Origin: Arabidopsis thaliana
Lineage: Eukaryota; Streptophyta; Magnoliopsida; Brassicales; Brassicaceae
Direction of reading: 5' to 3'
Assembly (NCBI RefSeq): GCF_000001735.4
Contig: NC_003075.7
Location: 6,945,001 to 7,009,000, forward strand
DNA: 64,000 nucleotides
The notes under the pieces were generated by a model that saw only the letters and a program-made list of their open reading frames with translations, was not told the origin of the DNA and ran no database searches. The position numbers were made by a program, and so were the translations under genes. Position 1 is the first letter of the stretch, and each line of letters starts with the position of its first letter. This document shows, in pieces, positions 22,729 to 33,847 of this stretch.

Positions 22729-25161
22729 ATGTGTTTGAACACTCTCTGTGCAATCCTCTGTTTTGTCCTTACCGTTAGTTTCGGCTTCGTCTCTGCCCAA
22801 AAATGCGGGGAGTCTGTGTTTTTCAGACCTAACGGTAACTATGACACTAACCGTCGTCTCGTTCTATCAACGTTAGCTTCCAACGTCAGTTCTCAAAACA
22901 ACCGCTTCTACAACGTTTCGGTCGGTGAAGGAGCTGGAAGAATCTATGCCTTAGGTCTCTGTATCCCAGGGTCTGATCCAAGGGTGTGTTCCGATTGTAT
23001 CCAACTCGCGTCTCAAGGTTTATTACAAACCTGTCCGAACCAGACCGACTCATTCTACTGGACAGGCGACAACGCCGACAAGACGCTCTGTTTCGTTCGT
23101 TACTCTAACAACTCGTTTTTCAACAAGATGGCTCTAGAGCCAACTCACGCAGTTTACAATACTATGAGGTTCCAAGGGAACCTCACAGCTTATACAAGAA
23201 CATGGGACGCGTTCATGAACTTTATGTTCACCCGAGTCGGTCAAACTCGATACCTGGCTGATATATCCCCTCGGATAAATCAGGAACCTTTGTCTCCTGA
23301 TCTTATATACGCGCTGATGCAGTGTATTCCGGGGATATCTTCTGAAGACTGTGAAACCTGTCTTGGAAAATGTGTCGATGACTACCAGAGTTGCTGCAAT
23401 GGGTTCATAGGTGGAGTCGTTAACAAGCCGGTCTGCTATTTCCGGTGGGATGGTTATAAATATTATGGTGCCTTCGGTGATGAAGCGCCATCTCAACCCC
23501 CCACGCCGCTTCCTCTTCCTCCTCCTCCTCCTCGTGATCCAGATGGAAAAAAGATCTCTACAGGAGTTATTGTGGCTATTGTTGTTTCCGCAGTTATCTT
23601 CGTGGTGCTAGTCGCTTTAGGATTAGTTATTTGGAAGCGAAGACAATCATACAAAACACTGAAATATCATAGTGAGTTACTTTTTTTGTTTTTGTTTTTT
23701 TATCACTCTCACATTACTTATTGGAATGCATATTAGTAACCATGCATATGTTATATATTTGCAGCTGATGATGATATGACAAGTCCACAGTCTCTGCAAT
23801 TTGATTTTACAACAATTGAAGTGGCAACAGATAATTTTTCGAGGAACAACAAGCTAGGTCAAGGCGGATTCGGTGAAGTTTACAAGGTATATTTGAGCTG
23901 AGCTCTACATATATCTATGACTGCTTGATTTGCTGTGAAAACTAAGAACTTATAAGTTTTTCATATGTAGGGAATGTTACCTAATGAAACAGAAATTGCG
24001 GTAAAGCGTCTATCGAGTAATTCAGGACAAGGCACACAAGAGTTCAAGAACGAGGTTGTGATTGTGGCCAAACTTCAACACAAGAATCTTGTTAGGCTTC
24101 TTGGGTTTTGCATAGAAAGAGATGAACAGATACTTGTCTACGAGTTTGTTTCCAACAAGAGCCTTGATTATTTCCTCTTTGGTAATAAACAATAACACTT
24201 GGTTTAATTTATGTTCATTCATCAAATTTTCTTATAATTATAGTGTAATTTAGATCCAAAAATGAAAAGTCAACTAGATTGGAAAAGACGGTACAACATC
24301 ATAGGAGGGGTTACGCGAGGACTTCTCTATCTTCATCAAGACTCAAGGCTAACAATCATACACCGTGACATCAAAGCAAGTAACATACTTTTAGATGCTG
24401 ATATGAACCCTAAAATAGCTGATTTTGGAATGGCAAGGAATTTTAGAGTGGACCAAACTGAAGACCAGACAGGAAGAGTTGTTGGAACCTTGTTAGTACT
24501 CCGATAATCTCTTTAAAATTGATAAACCTTTTTCTATTTGTTTGTTTCTGATTAACATAAACCTTTTTATGTTGTATATTTGCAGCGGTTACATGCCTCC
24601 AGAGTATGTGACACATGGCCAATTCTCTACCAAATCTGATGTATATAGCTTTGGTGTATTGATCTTGGAGATTGTTTGTGGCAAGAAGAACAGCAGCTTC
24701 TTTCAGATGGATGATTCTGGGGGAAATTTAGTGACACATGTGAGCAGAAAACAATTTAAAATTTTACTTTGTTTAGATTGTGACCATCAAGGATTTGGAT
24801 TCTGAATATGAGTTTAATTTCTTGGCAGGTTTGGAGGCTTTGGAACAATGATTCACCCTTAGATCTCATCGACCCTGCGATTAAGGAAAGCTACGATAAT
24901 GATGAAGTCATTAGATGTATCCATATCGGAATTTTATGTGTTCAAGAAACTCCGGCAGATCGTCCAGAGATGTCTACAATCTTTCAAATGCTTACCAATA
25001 GCTCCATTACTCTGCCTGTGCCTCGACCACCTGGATTTTTCTTCAGGAACAGACCCAATTTAGACCCCTTAACCTATGGATCCGAGCAGGGGCAATCCAG
25101 CAGCATGTCTGTTCCTTTTTCTATAGATAGTGCGTCAATCACTAGAGCCACTCCTCGGTGA
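22729..25161 (+). CDS. CRK31: Cysteine-rich receptor-like kinase (6 exons, 666 aa)
   Basis: Exons: 22729-23671, 23765-23886, 23971-24181, 24254-24491, 24586-24739 and 24829-25161. An in-frame ATG five codons upstream (22714) exists. I chose 22729 because the CRK32 paralogue has no ATG at the upstream position but does have this one ([13 protein letters not shown] against [13 protein letters not shown]). Signal peptide to FVSAQ. DUF26 motifs are [13 protein letters not shown] and [13 protein letters not shown]. The Pro-rich linker runs directly into the membrane helix ([20 protein letters not shown]) without the intron found in CRK30, CRK33 and CRK34. Kinase motifs: [30 protein letters not shown] and MPPEY. 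It ends ASITRATPR. Predicted plasma-membrane RD kinase; the ligand is unknown. Its 3' flank is shared with CRK32, indicating a recent tandem duplication. Confidence 0.93.
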
Positions 25162-26407
25162 GATGATTGCTTTTGCACTAGTCAGTAGCATTTTACTTGT
25201 AACACAAGCAACTCCAGTTTTCAAAGGTCCAGTTAATTTTTATGGTAATATGGGTACATATAAAACCAAACTTATGTGTAGCCGTGTAGGTAGAGTATTC
25301 CTTTCTTGTTTTTTCCCATGGCAAGATGAGAATTTGTCAAACCTCAAATATGATACATTAACCTCTAAGAACAACCACTTACGAACCCATTTTTTTACTT
25401 CTTCAGTCATCTATGATAGTCACCAGCTTGCTTATTCAGCTTTTTGCTCCCCCAGATTTTCTATAAAGTGGCAACAAATTTTATTATTTCCCCTGAAATA
25501 TCCATGCAACTACACTTATATTATGATGATGTTCCAATGATTTTGATCACCAACATTTGTAGATCTCTAAGGTTTTTATGTTTCATCAAACTCTATCTAG
25601 CAGCTTCACATGTGCTAGTATATTTGTAACGTCTCTCATCCAAGTCCTCTCTTTCAAAGACTGGTTTTCGCTATTTCAAGAGGCTATAAAGACTTCCGGA
25701 AGCACACTTAATTAACTGTGACAGGATGTTTCACCGAAAAGATAAGTGGACTTTGGTGACATAGATTGCCTCTCCGAAGCACTATATACACCACTATATT
25801 CCTTTAATAGAGGTGTTACAATATCATCTTGATAAATATTACCAACAACATGCTATTGCTTGAACACTAAACGTATTAACTCATAATCGCTAACGAATTT
25901 GAACATACGTCTTGAAATAAGACCAAGAATCGACACAAGCTAACGAGTTCTCCTATATCACGCGTGGTGTGATCTTTAGCGTACATGTCAATGGAATTAA
26001 ACACACTATCTCCAGTATACCACCAGAACAGAGTTTTAACAGTACTGCAAGTAACAAACCCTTTATATAGTACTGTTTGTATTATAATACTTTAACAGAA
26101 AAAGTCCGCAACACTAACAGAAAAAGATTTTATATTTATCGCATTGACTTGACTATGTTTGTCTCAACAACTACTTAACGAAAATTCCTACCACCCATAC
26201 TTTTTGACTAATCAACATCCAAAATGTTCTAGTAAAACCATTACCGAGCTGACTTGAATATGCTTTCCTCAATTACTTAACAAAATTTCTAACCAACCAT
26301 GCTTTTTGACAAAATCAACGACCCTAAGTGCTACAGTAAAATAAAATGTGTACATTATTTACAATCTGTAACACATACCTGACCAAAGTAAAATATCCAA
26401 AAAAGAT
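25162..26407. other. CRK31-CRK32 spacer with duplicated W-box-bearing upstream module
   Basis: The first ~170 bp are the CRK31 3' flank and have a copy after CRK32 (28800-28980). Just before CRK32 a module of about 102 bp is repeated: TTTTTGACTAATCAAC at 26201 and TTTTTGACAAAATCAAC at 26303. Each copy contains TTGAC cores of the WRKY-binding W-box. No coding region is supported between 25162 and 26407. Confidence 0.6.
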
Positions 26408-28799
26408 ATGTGTCTGCAAAATCTCTTGTCAATCCTCTGTTTTGTCCTCGCCATTAGCTTCGGCTACGTGTCTGCACAAAAATGCGTGGATTCAATGTTT
26501 TTCAGACCCAACGGTACTTATGACACAAACCGTCATCTCATTCTCTCAAACCTTGCTTCCAACGTGAGTTCTCGAGACGGCTACTACAACGGTTCTGTCG
26601 GTGAAGGCCCTGATAGAATCTATGCGTTAGGTCTCTGTATCCCAGGGACTGATCCAAAGGTCTGTGATGATTGTATGCAAATCGCATCTACGGGTATATT
26701 ACAAAACTGCCCGAACCAGACCGACTCATACGACTGGAGATCCCAGAAAACACTCTGTTTCGTTCGTTACTCCAACAGCTCGTTTTTCAACAAAATGGAT
26801 CTAGAGCCGACAATGGTTATAGGAGATCTAAATAGTGGACTATTCCAAGGGGACCTTGCAGCTTATACAAGAACATGGGAGGAGTTCATGAACTCTATGA
26901 TCACCAGAGTCGGTCGAACTCGTTACCTGGCCGATATATCCCCTCGGATAGGTTCTGCTCGTATATATGCGCTGATGCAATGTATTCGAGGGATATCCTC
27001 TATGGAATGTGAAACTTGTATTCGAGATAATGTGCGTATGTACCAGAGTTGCTGCAATGGGTTCATAGGAGGAACTATTCGCAAGCCGGTCTGCTTTTTC
27101 AGGTGGGATGGTTCTGAATATCTTGGTGCCTTTGGTGACACGCCATCGCTACCTCCACCATCTCCAGATGGGAAAACAATATCTACGGGAGCTATTGTTG
27201 CAGTTGTTGTCTCCGTGGTTATATTTGTAGTGCTGCTCGCTTTAGTATTGGTCATACGGAAGAGAAGACAATCGTACAAAACACTAAAACCTAAAAGTGA
27301 GTTTTTTTTTCTCTCTTAATTGTTACATTGCTTTTTTTTGGAACCAGTAGTAGAAACCATATATAAGTTATTGCAGCTGATGATGACATGACAAGTCCAC
27401 AGTCTCTGCAATTTGATTTTATGACCCTCGAAGCGGCAACTGATAAATTTTCGAGGAATAACAAGCTAGGTAAAGGTGGGTTTGGTGAAGTTTACAAGGT
27501 ATTTTTAAGCTGAGCTCTACATATATCTATGCTAGCTTGATTTGTCAAAAATACTAATCACTTAAGAAGCTTCGATAGCCGCTTCACCGCAACTTTGGTT
27601 TCATTCGTCAGTAATTGTAATATTGTATATTTGTAGGGAATGTTACCAAACGAAACAGAAGTTGCGGTGAAGCGGCTATCGAGTAATTCAGGACAAGGCA
27701 CACAAGAGTTCAAGAACGAGGTTGTAATTGTGGCTAAGCTTCAACATAAGAATCTTGTTAGGCTTCTTGGGTTTTGCTTAGAAAGAGATGAACAGATACT
27801 TGTCTACGAGTTTGTTCCCAACAAGAGCCTTAATTATTTCCTCTTTGGTAATAAACAAAAACACTTACTTGGTTTAATTATGTGCATTTTACCAAATGTT
27901 TTTAAAAATATTTGTCTTATGCAGATCCAACCAAGAAGAGTCAGCTAGATTGGAAAAGACGGTACAACATCATAGGAGGGATTACGCGAGGGCTTCTCTA
28001 TCTTCATCAAGACTCGCGGCTAACCATCATACACCGTGACATCAAAGCAAGTAACATTCTTTTAGATGCTGATATGAACCCTAAAATAGCGGATTTTGGA
28101 ATGGCAAGGAATTTTAGAGTGGACCAAACTGAAGACAATACAAGAAGAGTTGTTGGAACTTTGTAAGTATTCTAATTAAAATTCTGCTTCTGTTTCTGAT
28201 TAACATAAAATATTTCATCTATATATTTGCAGCGGTTACATGCCTCCAGAGTATGTGACGCATGGCCAGTTCTCTACCAAATCTGATGTTTATAGCTTTG
28301 GAGTATTGATTCTGGAGATTGTTTGTGGCAAGAAGAACAGCAGCTTCTATAAGATAGATGATTCTGGTGGCAATTTGGTGACACATGTGAGCAAAAACCA
28401 AACCAAAATATTACTCTGTCTTGATTGTGACCATCGAGGATTTTGATAATATGAGTTTCTTGGCAGGTTTGGCGGCTTTGGAACAATGACTCACCTTTAG
28501 ATCTCATCGACCCTGCGATTGAGGAAAGCTGCGATAATGATAAAGTCATAAGATGTATCCATATCGGACTTTTATGTGTTCAAGAAACTCCTGTAGATCG
28601 GCCAGAGATGTCTACAATATTTCAAATGCTTACTAATAGCTCCATTACTCTGCCTGTGCCTCGACCACCTGGATTTTTCTTCAGGAACAGATCCAATTTA
28701 GACCCTTTAACTTATGGATCCGAGCTGGGGCAATCGAGCAGCAAATCTATTCCTTATACTATAGATAGTGCGTCAATCACTAGAGTCACTCCTCGGTAA
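26408..28799 (+). CDS. CRK32: Cysteine-rich receptor-like kinase (6 exons, ~648 aa)
   Basis: Exons: 26408-27296, 27377-27498, 27637-27847, 27925-28162, 28233-28386 and 28467-28799, all GT-AG and in frame. Signal peptide to YVSAQ. DUF26 motifs are [13 protein letters not shown] and [14 protein letters not shown] short Pro/Ser linker leads directly into the membrane helix, so it shares the missing intron with CRK31. Kinase motifs: [30 protein letters not shown] and MPPEY. It ends ASITRVTPR. The kinase exons are nearly identical to those of CRK31, with stretches of identical nucleotide sequence, so the two are recent tandem duplicates or have undergone conversion. The published length I recall is slightly longer; an alternative start or exon boundary may account for it. 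Confidence 0.92.
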
Positions 28800-30281
28800 A
28801 ATGATTGCTTTTGCACTAGTCCGCAGCATTTTCCTTGCAGCACAAGCAACTTCTATGTGTAAAGAAGTTGAAGATCAAATTTGTTTTGTACTAAACTACT
28901 AATGGGTACATATATATAATACCAAACTTCTGTCTAGGTAGAGTACTACTAGTCCTTTCCTGTTTGTTTCCATGGCAAGACAAGAATTTGGCAGACTACT
29001 AATCTGATAAATTAACCTCCACTACAACCACTTATGAACCAATTTTGTATAGAAGGATCTAGAAGATCACAAGAATAATAAATAATATATTAGATCCTTC
29101 TATATTTTGTTTAGACTTCTTCAGTCTTTTATGATAATCACCAAAAACATCTAATCCTACGTGAGACTAGATATTTTCTACAAATTGACAACAACTTTGT
29201 TCTAGCACAATTACCATGTGTTTATATTATACCAAACGCCAAAACCCAAAAGTTAAAATTTTCTACACATAAATTTTGACAAAAGCTATATAATCAATGT
29301 TTAAATGATTTTGTGGTTAATAGACAAAATTTTGTAAACGAAGGAATTGACAAAAACAAAAAAAGAGTCTATGTAATTAAAAAAAAGTGTGTGGACAAAT
29401 TACATTTAGACAAAAAAAATGGAGTTTTTTTTCTTTACACGGTGGATTAACCTTAAAATCGTTTCAGAAATGTGCCCATGTAATGTAATTGGAGGAAGAA
29501 AAAATCATCCCAAAAATAGTTCTAACAATAGATCACATTAATTACAATATTTGTAACTATGGCTTCTCTATTTTTCTGTAAAATATAAGGCCGTAGGACA
29601 TTGTTTTTTTTTTTTTTTTTTTCTTTTTCCAAGTAGGCACGACACTGATTATGCCTTAGATTCCCCCTAAATATTTTAGCCCATGCACATCACATGTATA
29701 ATTGGTTTCAAGTTTGGTTTTTCTTGCAAGAGATGCTTCCGATTTTATAAACTTTTAAATTTTACTCTTTGTTTACTATAAAATTCCCTGAATAATCTCC
29801 CAAAATGTGTTTTTCTTGTGCCCCCTCTATTTTGAGGGCTAGCTCTTTTTAAAAATAAAAAATAATATATTAATATATGTGATGATAATTATGAGATACA
29901 ATTTATGGTAATTTATTTTTTGATAATTTAGTTTTTTTTTTTACTTTGAAATTTATTTCTCGTATTTGTAATTCTGATATACAAGGTTTAAAGTTTAACA
30001 ATAGATATTAAACATATTTCAGATAGAAAATTAATTAATAAACTATCAATGATGATCAATAGAAAGTTATTTAATTTATAGTTTAAATCATACATTATAT
30101 GAAGACACACATACACCATAGCACAATAGTGATTATGCCATGGTCTACTTATTTAATATATTTACAATGATAATTATTTATGTAGTATTGTTAAATACAA
30201 TTATTATGAATTTTTCTTATATAAAAAAATTGTCGATGAATTGCTATCATTTGATCTTGGTTATCTGATTGTCTCATAAAT
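28800..30281. other. AT-rich spacer between CRK32 and LCR11
   Basis: It contains the CRK32 3' flank (a copy of 25162-25330), a perfect hairpin at 29048-29104, and a T-run of about 21 at 29604-29624 that could be the trace of a poly(A) retroposon tail. I see no gene. The minus-strand side next to 30281 must contain the LCR11 3' UTR. Confidence 0.5.
29048..29104. repeat. Perfect 14-bp inverted repeat
   Basis: Arms 29048-29061 (TATAGAAGGATCTA) and 29091-29104 are exact reverse complements, separated by 29 nt. It lies about 250 bp downstream of CRK32 and could act as a transcript hairpin or be a very small MITE relic. No flanking duplication was recognised. Confidence 0.8.
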
Positions 30282-30945
30282 CTATGTGGTGTGCGGGGTT
30301 CCATCCGATCGACACCAATATCTGCAGTTACATACTGGATTTCCTTTCTTGGATTGTCCTGTAGTTGCAATAGGCTTGCAAAAACTAACTCCTTGAGGAG
30401 ATATCTTTTCACATAAAGAGGTACACAATTTCGAATCACATGTTGATGCACCCTTAGATACATGTGAAGCATTTGTTAGAACTTTAATACAAAGACGTTG
30501 TTTTCCCACTGTTCCTTTCACCATCATCCCTAATATAGTAAATATTTGAGACATAAAAATATCAGTTTCTTTTTTTTGAAGATTAATGTTTAAATACTTT
30601 TGCATATATTAATTAATAAAGTATTGGACATAATGGAAAAAAGCTATCCAAAAACTATGGATACTATGGTTTTGGAATGACTTTGATCTTTAACACTATT
30701 TGACAAGGTTTTGATATAAAAATATTGAATTTGCTATTAAATAATTAAATTTAGCTATTTAAGTGAGATATAGAATTGACATTATTCAGATAGATTGCAT
30801 GTTCTTAATATCTAATTTTATTTTCATATGATAAAATATATAAATATTTTTTAAGAAAATATGTTTGTAAATCTAACTACAAACCTATTGCAAGGACGAT
30901 GAAGATAGTTAGAATGGTTGTTGATAGTTGACTAGCTTTCTTCAT
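30282..30945 (-). CDS. LCR11: Low-molecular-weight cysteine-rich (defensin-like) secreted peptide (2 exons, 102 aa)
   Basis: Exon 1 is 30885-30945 and exon 2 is 30282-30529; the phase-1 intron joins in frame to 102 residues. Exon 1 encodes almost the whole signal peptide (MKKASQLSTTILTIFIVLAI). The mature part has eight cysteines (RLC, STC, KLC, SLC, SFC, VCNC, YWC) in the order expected of an LCR/defensin-like fold with four disulphides, followed by a short RSDGTPHTT tail. Plant DEFL peptides act in reproduction or defence; no specific role is known to me for this one. It sits antisense to, and between, CRK32 and CRK33. A 36-nt T-run flanked by direct repeats lies just upstream of the start codon. 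I recognise it as At4g11485. Confidence 0.85.
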
Positions 30946-30966
30946 CTCATATACTCTAAACAAATT

Positions 30967-30972
30967 GATGAT

Positions 30973-31010
<38 letters not shown>

Positions 31011-31029
31011 TTTTGTCAGATGATGTTTT
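30967..31029 (-). repeat. Poly(A) stub insertion upstream of LCR11
   Basis: A run of 36 T on the plus strand (30974-31009; poly(A) on the minus strand), followed by TTTTGTCA, is flanked by the repeated word GATGATGTTTTT at 30967 and 31019. This looks like a target duplication around an almost wholly 5'-truncated retroposon tail. It lies about 20 bp upstream of the LCR11 ATG, in its leader or promoter. Confidence 0.6.
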
Positions 31030-31694
31030 TGGTTAATTTGTTTAATGAAAAAGTGAACAAAATTTAAAGTATATATAAGAAAAGTTAGATGTGTCTATTT
31101 TTTTAATGATACATCTTAGATCTATCACCTCCTGAAATTTAGGTTAAAAAAACGTGGTTCTCCATTAATTCCATTTTTTTGTTAAAGGATTGATTCCAAT
31201 TTTTTTCCTTATCTAATTAAGGAGTCTTAGAAGTTAGAACCACACAATAATTTCAGTTAACACCATTAAATTACAAAAAAAAACTTTTTGATGGGTGATT
31301 TAAGTAAGAGGAGAAATTAAAAAAAAGATATATGTTCGCCTTAAAATTTGTTGAAACAATGTGAAATTCAAAAATAATAATAAAAAATCAAATGTATTTC
31401 GGAGACTGCATAACTCGTCTTTGGATAATACATTAATACCATACATTTTTTCTTTTATTCTAGTCTCTTTTCTATATATATATATATATATTTATTTATT
31501 TATTTATTTTTAAAAACCTATTTAGATAAAACATAGAAGATTTTAAAGAATAGAATGTATTTACGACAAAAAAAGAAAAGAATAGAATGTATTTACAGCA
31601 AATGAAAGTAACATACATAATTACATACAAAAAGCTAGTAAGAACCTTCACACCAAAAAAAAACTGGTACGAACCAAACTGATTTACCAATCAA
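31030..31694. other. AT-rich spacer
   Basis: Nothing genic is seen. It contains a (TA)n run followed by (TTTA)n at about 31473-31510. A 30-nt sequence on either side of 31560 is tandemly repeated (AAGAATAGAATGTATTTAC at 31545 and 31577). Confidence 0.5.
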
Positions 31695-31971
31695 CAGAGC
31701 CGATCCTAGGTTGTGGGGCTTAAAACATTTTTAGTATGTGGTCTTTCCAAAATATACTAACAATAAACGTTTAATATTAATAATCTATAAAACATGAAAG
31801 GGAAAAAATACTATAAGCATTATCTGAACGTGAAACAAAACAAACACTATAGAAACGTGAAAAGAAAAAAATTGCTAAGAAAAAGGGTAATTTGCAGCAA
31901 AAAAAAAGAAGGAACGAAGTAAGTAGAAGTTGTGGTCGTTTGATCCCACGATCAAGGATGGGTCGGGCCTG
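31695..31971. mobile_element. hAT-like MITE with 8-bp target duplication
   Basis: A 277-bp element bounded by CAGAGCCGATCC on the left and, as reverse complement, CAGGCCCGACCC on the right (9 of 12 match). It is flanked by identical 8-bp words, CCAATCAA (31687-31694 and 31972-31979). Short CAG-starting termini plus an 8-bp duplication are the hAT-superfamily hallmarks. There is no transposase. The internal GTGGGGCTTAAAAC resembles decayed hAT ends often seen in Arabidopsis. Confidence 0.65.
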
Positions 31972-31979
31972 CCAATCAA

Positions 31980-32559
31980 CAATAGAAAAATATATTGTGA
32001 AAACATTAGCAATGAATTGTCACTAGTCCAAACAGATTACAACTTTTCAAAGTTCTTTACACCCTCATAATTTCTTGTTTTATGCATCCAACTCTATGGT
32101 TTAGCATATGTGGTCCAGTTGTAGGAGGGAGCTTTGGTAAAGGGTTTTGTTGTAATCTTAAAACTTGGGGCCTATTTATAGAAGAAAAAAAATAATTGAG
32201 GGCCTATTTTGTAAAGAAAAATTTTCTAAAACTTTGGGAATCACATTCAATTGTTTCTCCTTGCTCCGTTGAGTTACCGCACTAATGCTCACTACTAGCA
32301 AACACACTCTTTCAGTGCGACAGCCTCATGAGCTTGAAGTTGTTTAGCAAATCGGTTCCTACCAATGTACTAAACCGGTTATATAATCTGATTATGTATA
32401 ACCAAACCGGTTATTGTATAAATGTCCAACCGGGGTTCACGATTCTACCGTTGTTCCGCCTAATTCTGATTTGTTAAACGACGAGAAATTTCTTATGGAA
32501 GTTAGGGTTTCCTGGCCGTTGATTGGTTCGTTCCCTGTTACCTTGTTCCATTCCAATCA
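31980..32559. other. Spacer between hAT insertions
   Basis: No gene seen. Two GGGGCCTATTT/GAGGGCCTATTTT words at about 32167 and 32200 resemble subterminal motifs of hAT MITEs and may be another degraded copy. The segment 32357-32440 is rich in repeated AACCGGTT words. Confidence 0.35.
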
Positions 32560-33300
32560 GTTCTCGTAGAGCTTCTAATGTCACGGCTCGTGATGGCTTC
32601 TTCAATTCTTCGAGTGGGAGGATGCGTAATCCATGTGCCAATAGCAGAGTCGTGCTCAGATTGTACCAGGGGCGGATCTAGGTGTATGGGATGTGGGGCA
32701 CGTGCCCTACATTAAATTATAAGTATTAGCTTGTAAACTTATGCAGTTTAAATGATTCAGCACAACTGGTTAAGTGTTTTCAATATTCGTCCATCCTTAC
32801 CCAGGTTCGAGACTAGTTGAAGTAACTTTTTTCTTTTTTTGACTTTGCTCATTTTTTCCCCCAATTTTATCAATTTAATCACTTATTTCTTCCTTTGATT
32901 TATGAACATCCACTTTTAACTTTCTTTTAAAATTTCTTTATTAATTGATTAGATAGTATATGTGTATTGATATATTTCTAAAATGTTTGATATATCTATT
33001 CATTTACTTTTATGTGAAAATGAATAACAAAGTTATATGAACACAATTTCATAGTTTTTTTTTGGGTACCTATATAAATTGTGAGAAACAAATTACAGAA
33101 TTTATTGAACTACATATTTTATCACAAACTTATAGTTTAATAACGAATAGTATATATAATAATTTTGATAAAAAATAATATATAATAAGTAAATTAATAG
33201 TGCCCCAGATTAAATATTTTTCTAGATCCGCCACTGGATTGTACCATGGAAGCGTCTGATGGAGTTGTCTTAATTAGACATATGCCAATGGAAATGTAAT
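32560..33300 (+). pseudogene. CRK ectodomain relic interrupted by a hAT element
   Basis: Once the 570-bp element and one copy of its target duplication are set aside, the flanks read as a decayed DUF26 exon. The left flank encodes the SNVTARDGFFNSS-like block (32569-32618, compare CRK34 SNVTSHNGFFNS). The right flank continues with the SDCIKGASDG-coding region (TCAGATTGTAC at the junction, then GGAAGCGTCTGATGGAGT). The block between them that carries the MCIPG motif is mostly deleted. No start, signal peptide or kinase remains. Confidence 0.65.
32667..33236. mobile_element. hAT-superfamily non-autonomous element, 570 bp
   Basis: The termini are CAGGGGCGGATCTAG (left) and, as reverse complement, CAGTGGCGGATCTAG (right), a 15-bp terminal inverted repeat with one mismatch. 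A perfect 8-bp target duplication, GATTGTAC, is at 32659-32666 and 33237-33244. The interior is AT-rich with no transposase. The subterminal GGGGCACGTGCCC near the left end is itself a palindrome. Non-autonomous, presumably mobilised by a hAT transposase elsewhere. Confidence 0.9.
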
Positions 33301-33847
33301 GCTGTCCGACAATCGTCTTGATGCTTCAAGTAGCCTGTATTTTTTTTTCCGTGGGGGTTCGAAACTTGGATTCAGTCAGGTCATTCTTTAATCTTTACTT
33401 TAAACCCATTGTCAACAATGCCTCTAGTAAAACAATGGTTTTGTATTACTGTTTGTGCTGAGAAAGTAATAAGATAAGCTATTGAAATTGTCAAAATATT
33501 ACTAATTTGGGTCTTTGGATTGCTCAATTTGTTGGTTATTTAACTCATATCACTCTGCTTCGTTGTGTTACGTTGAGGAGATTCATTCAACAAGCATAGT
33601 GGGCGTGTAGTCTGGGTGCATCTCACATCATTAACATTTTTGAAACTTCAACATTCTTTTAATAAACATATAACACATCAGCTCATTGCTTTGATTGGTT
33701 CTCTGATTTTGTCTATGCTCTGACTTAGCTTTTATAATGCCTTGGATATTTTAAGTTTGACAACTTGCTGAGAGAACTCAATTGCTATTTAACTGATATG
33801 AAGTGTACGGATATGTACATACTAACCCCAAACACATTTGTAAAATC
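33301..33847. promoter_or_regulatory. CRK33 upstream region
   Basis: Spacer between the CRK relic and CRK33. It should contain the CRK33 promoter and leader. An in-frame ATG at 33803 lies 15 codons upstream of the preferred start. No other feature is recognised. Confidence 0.4.
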
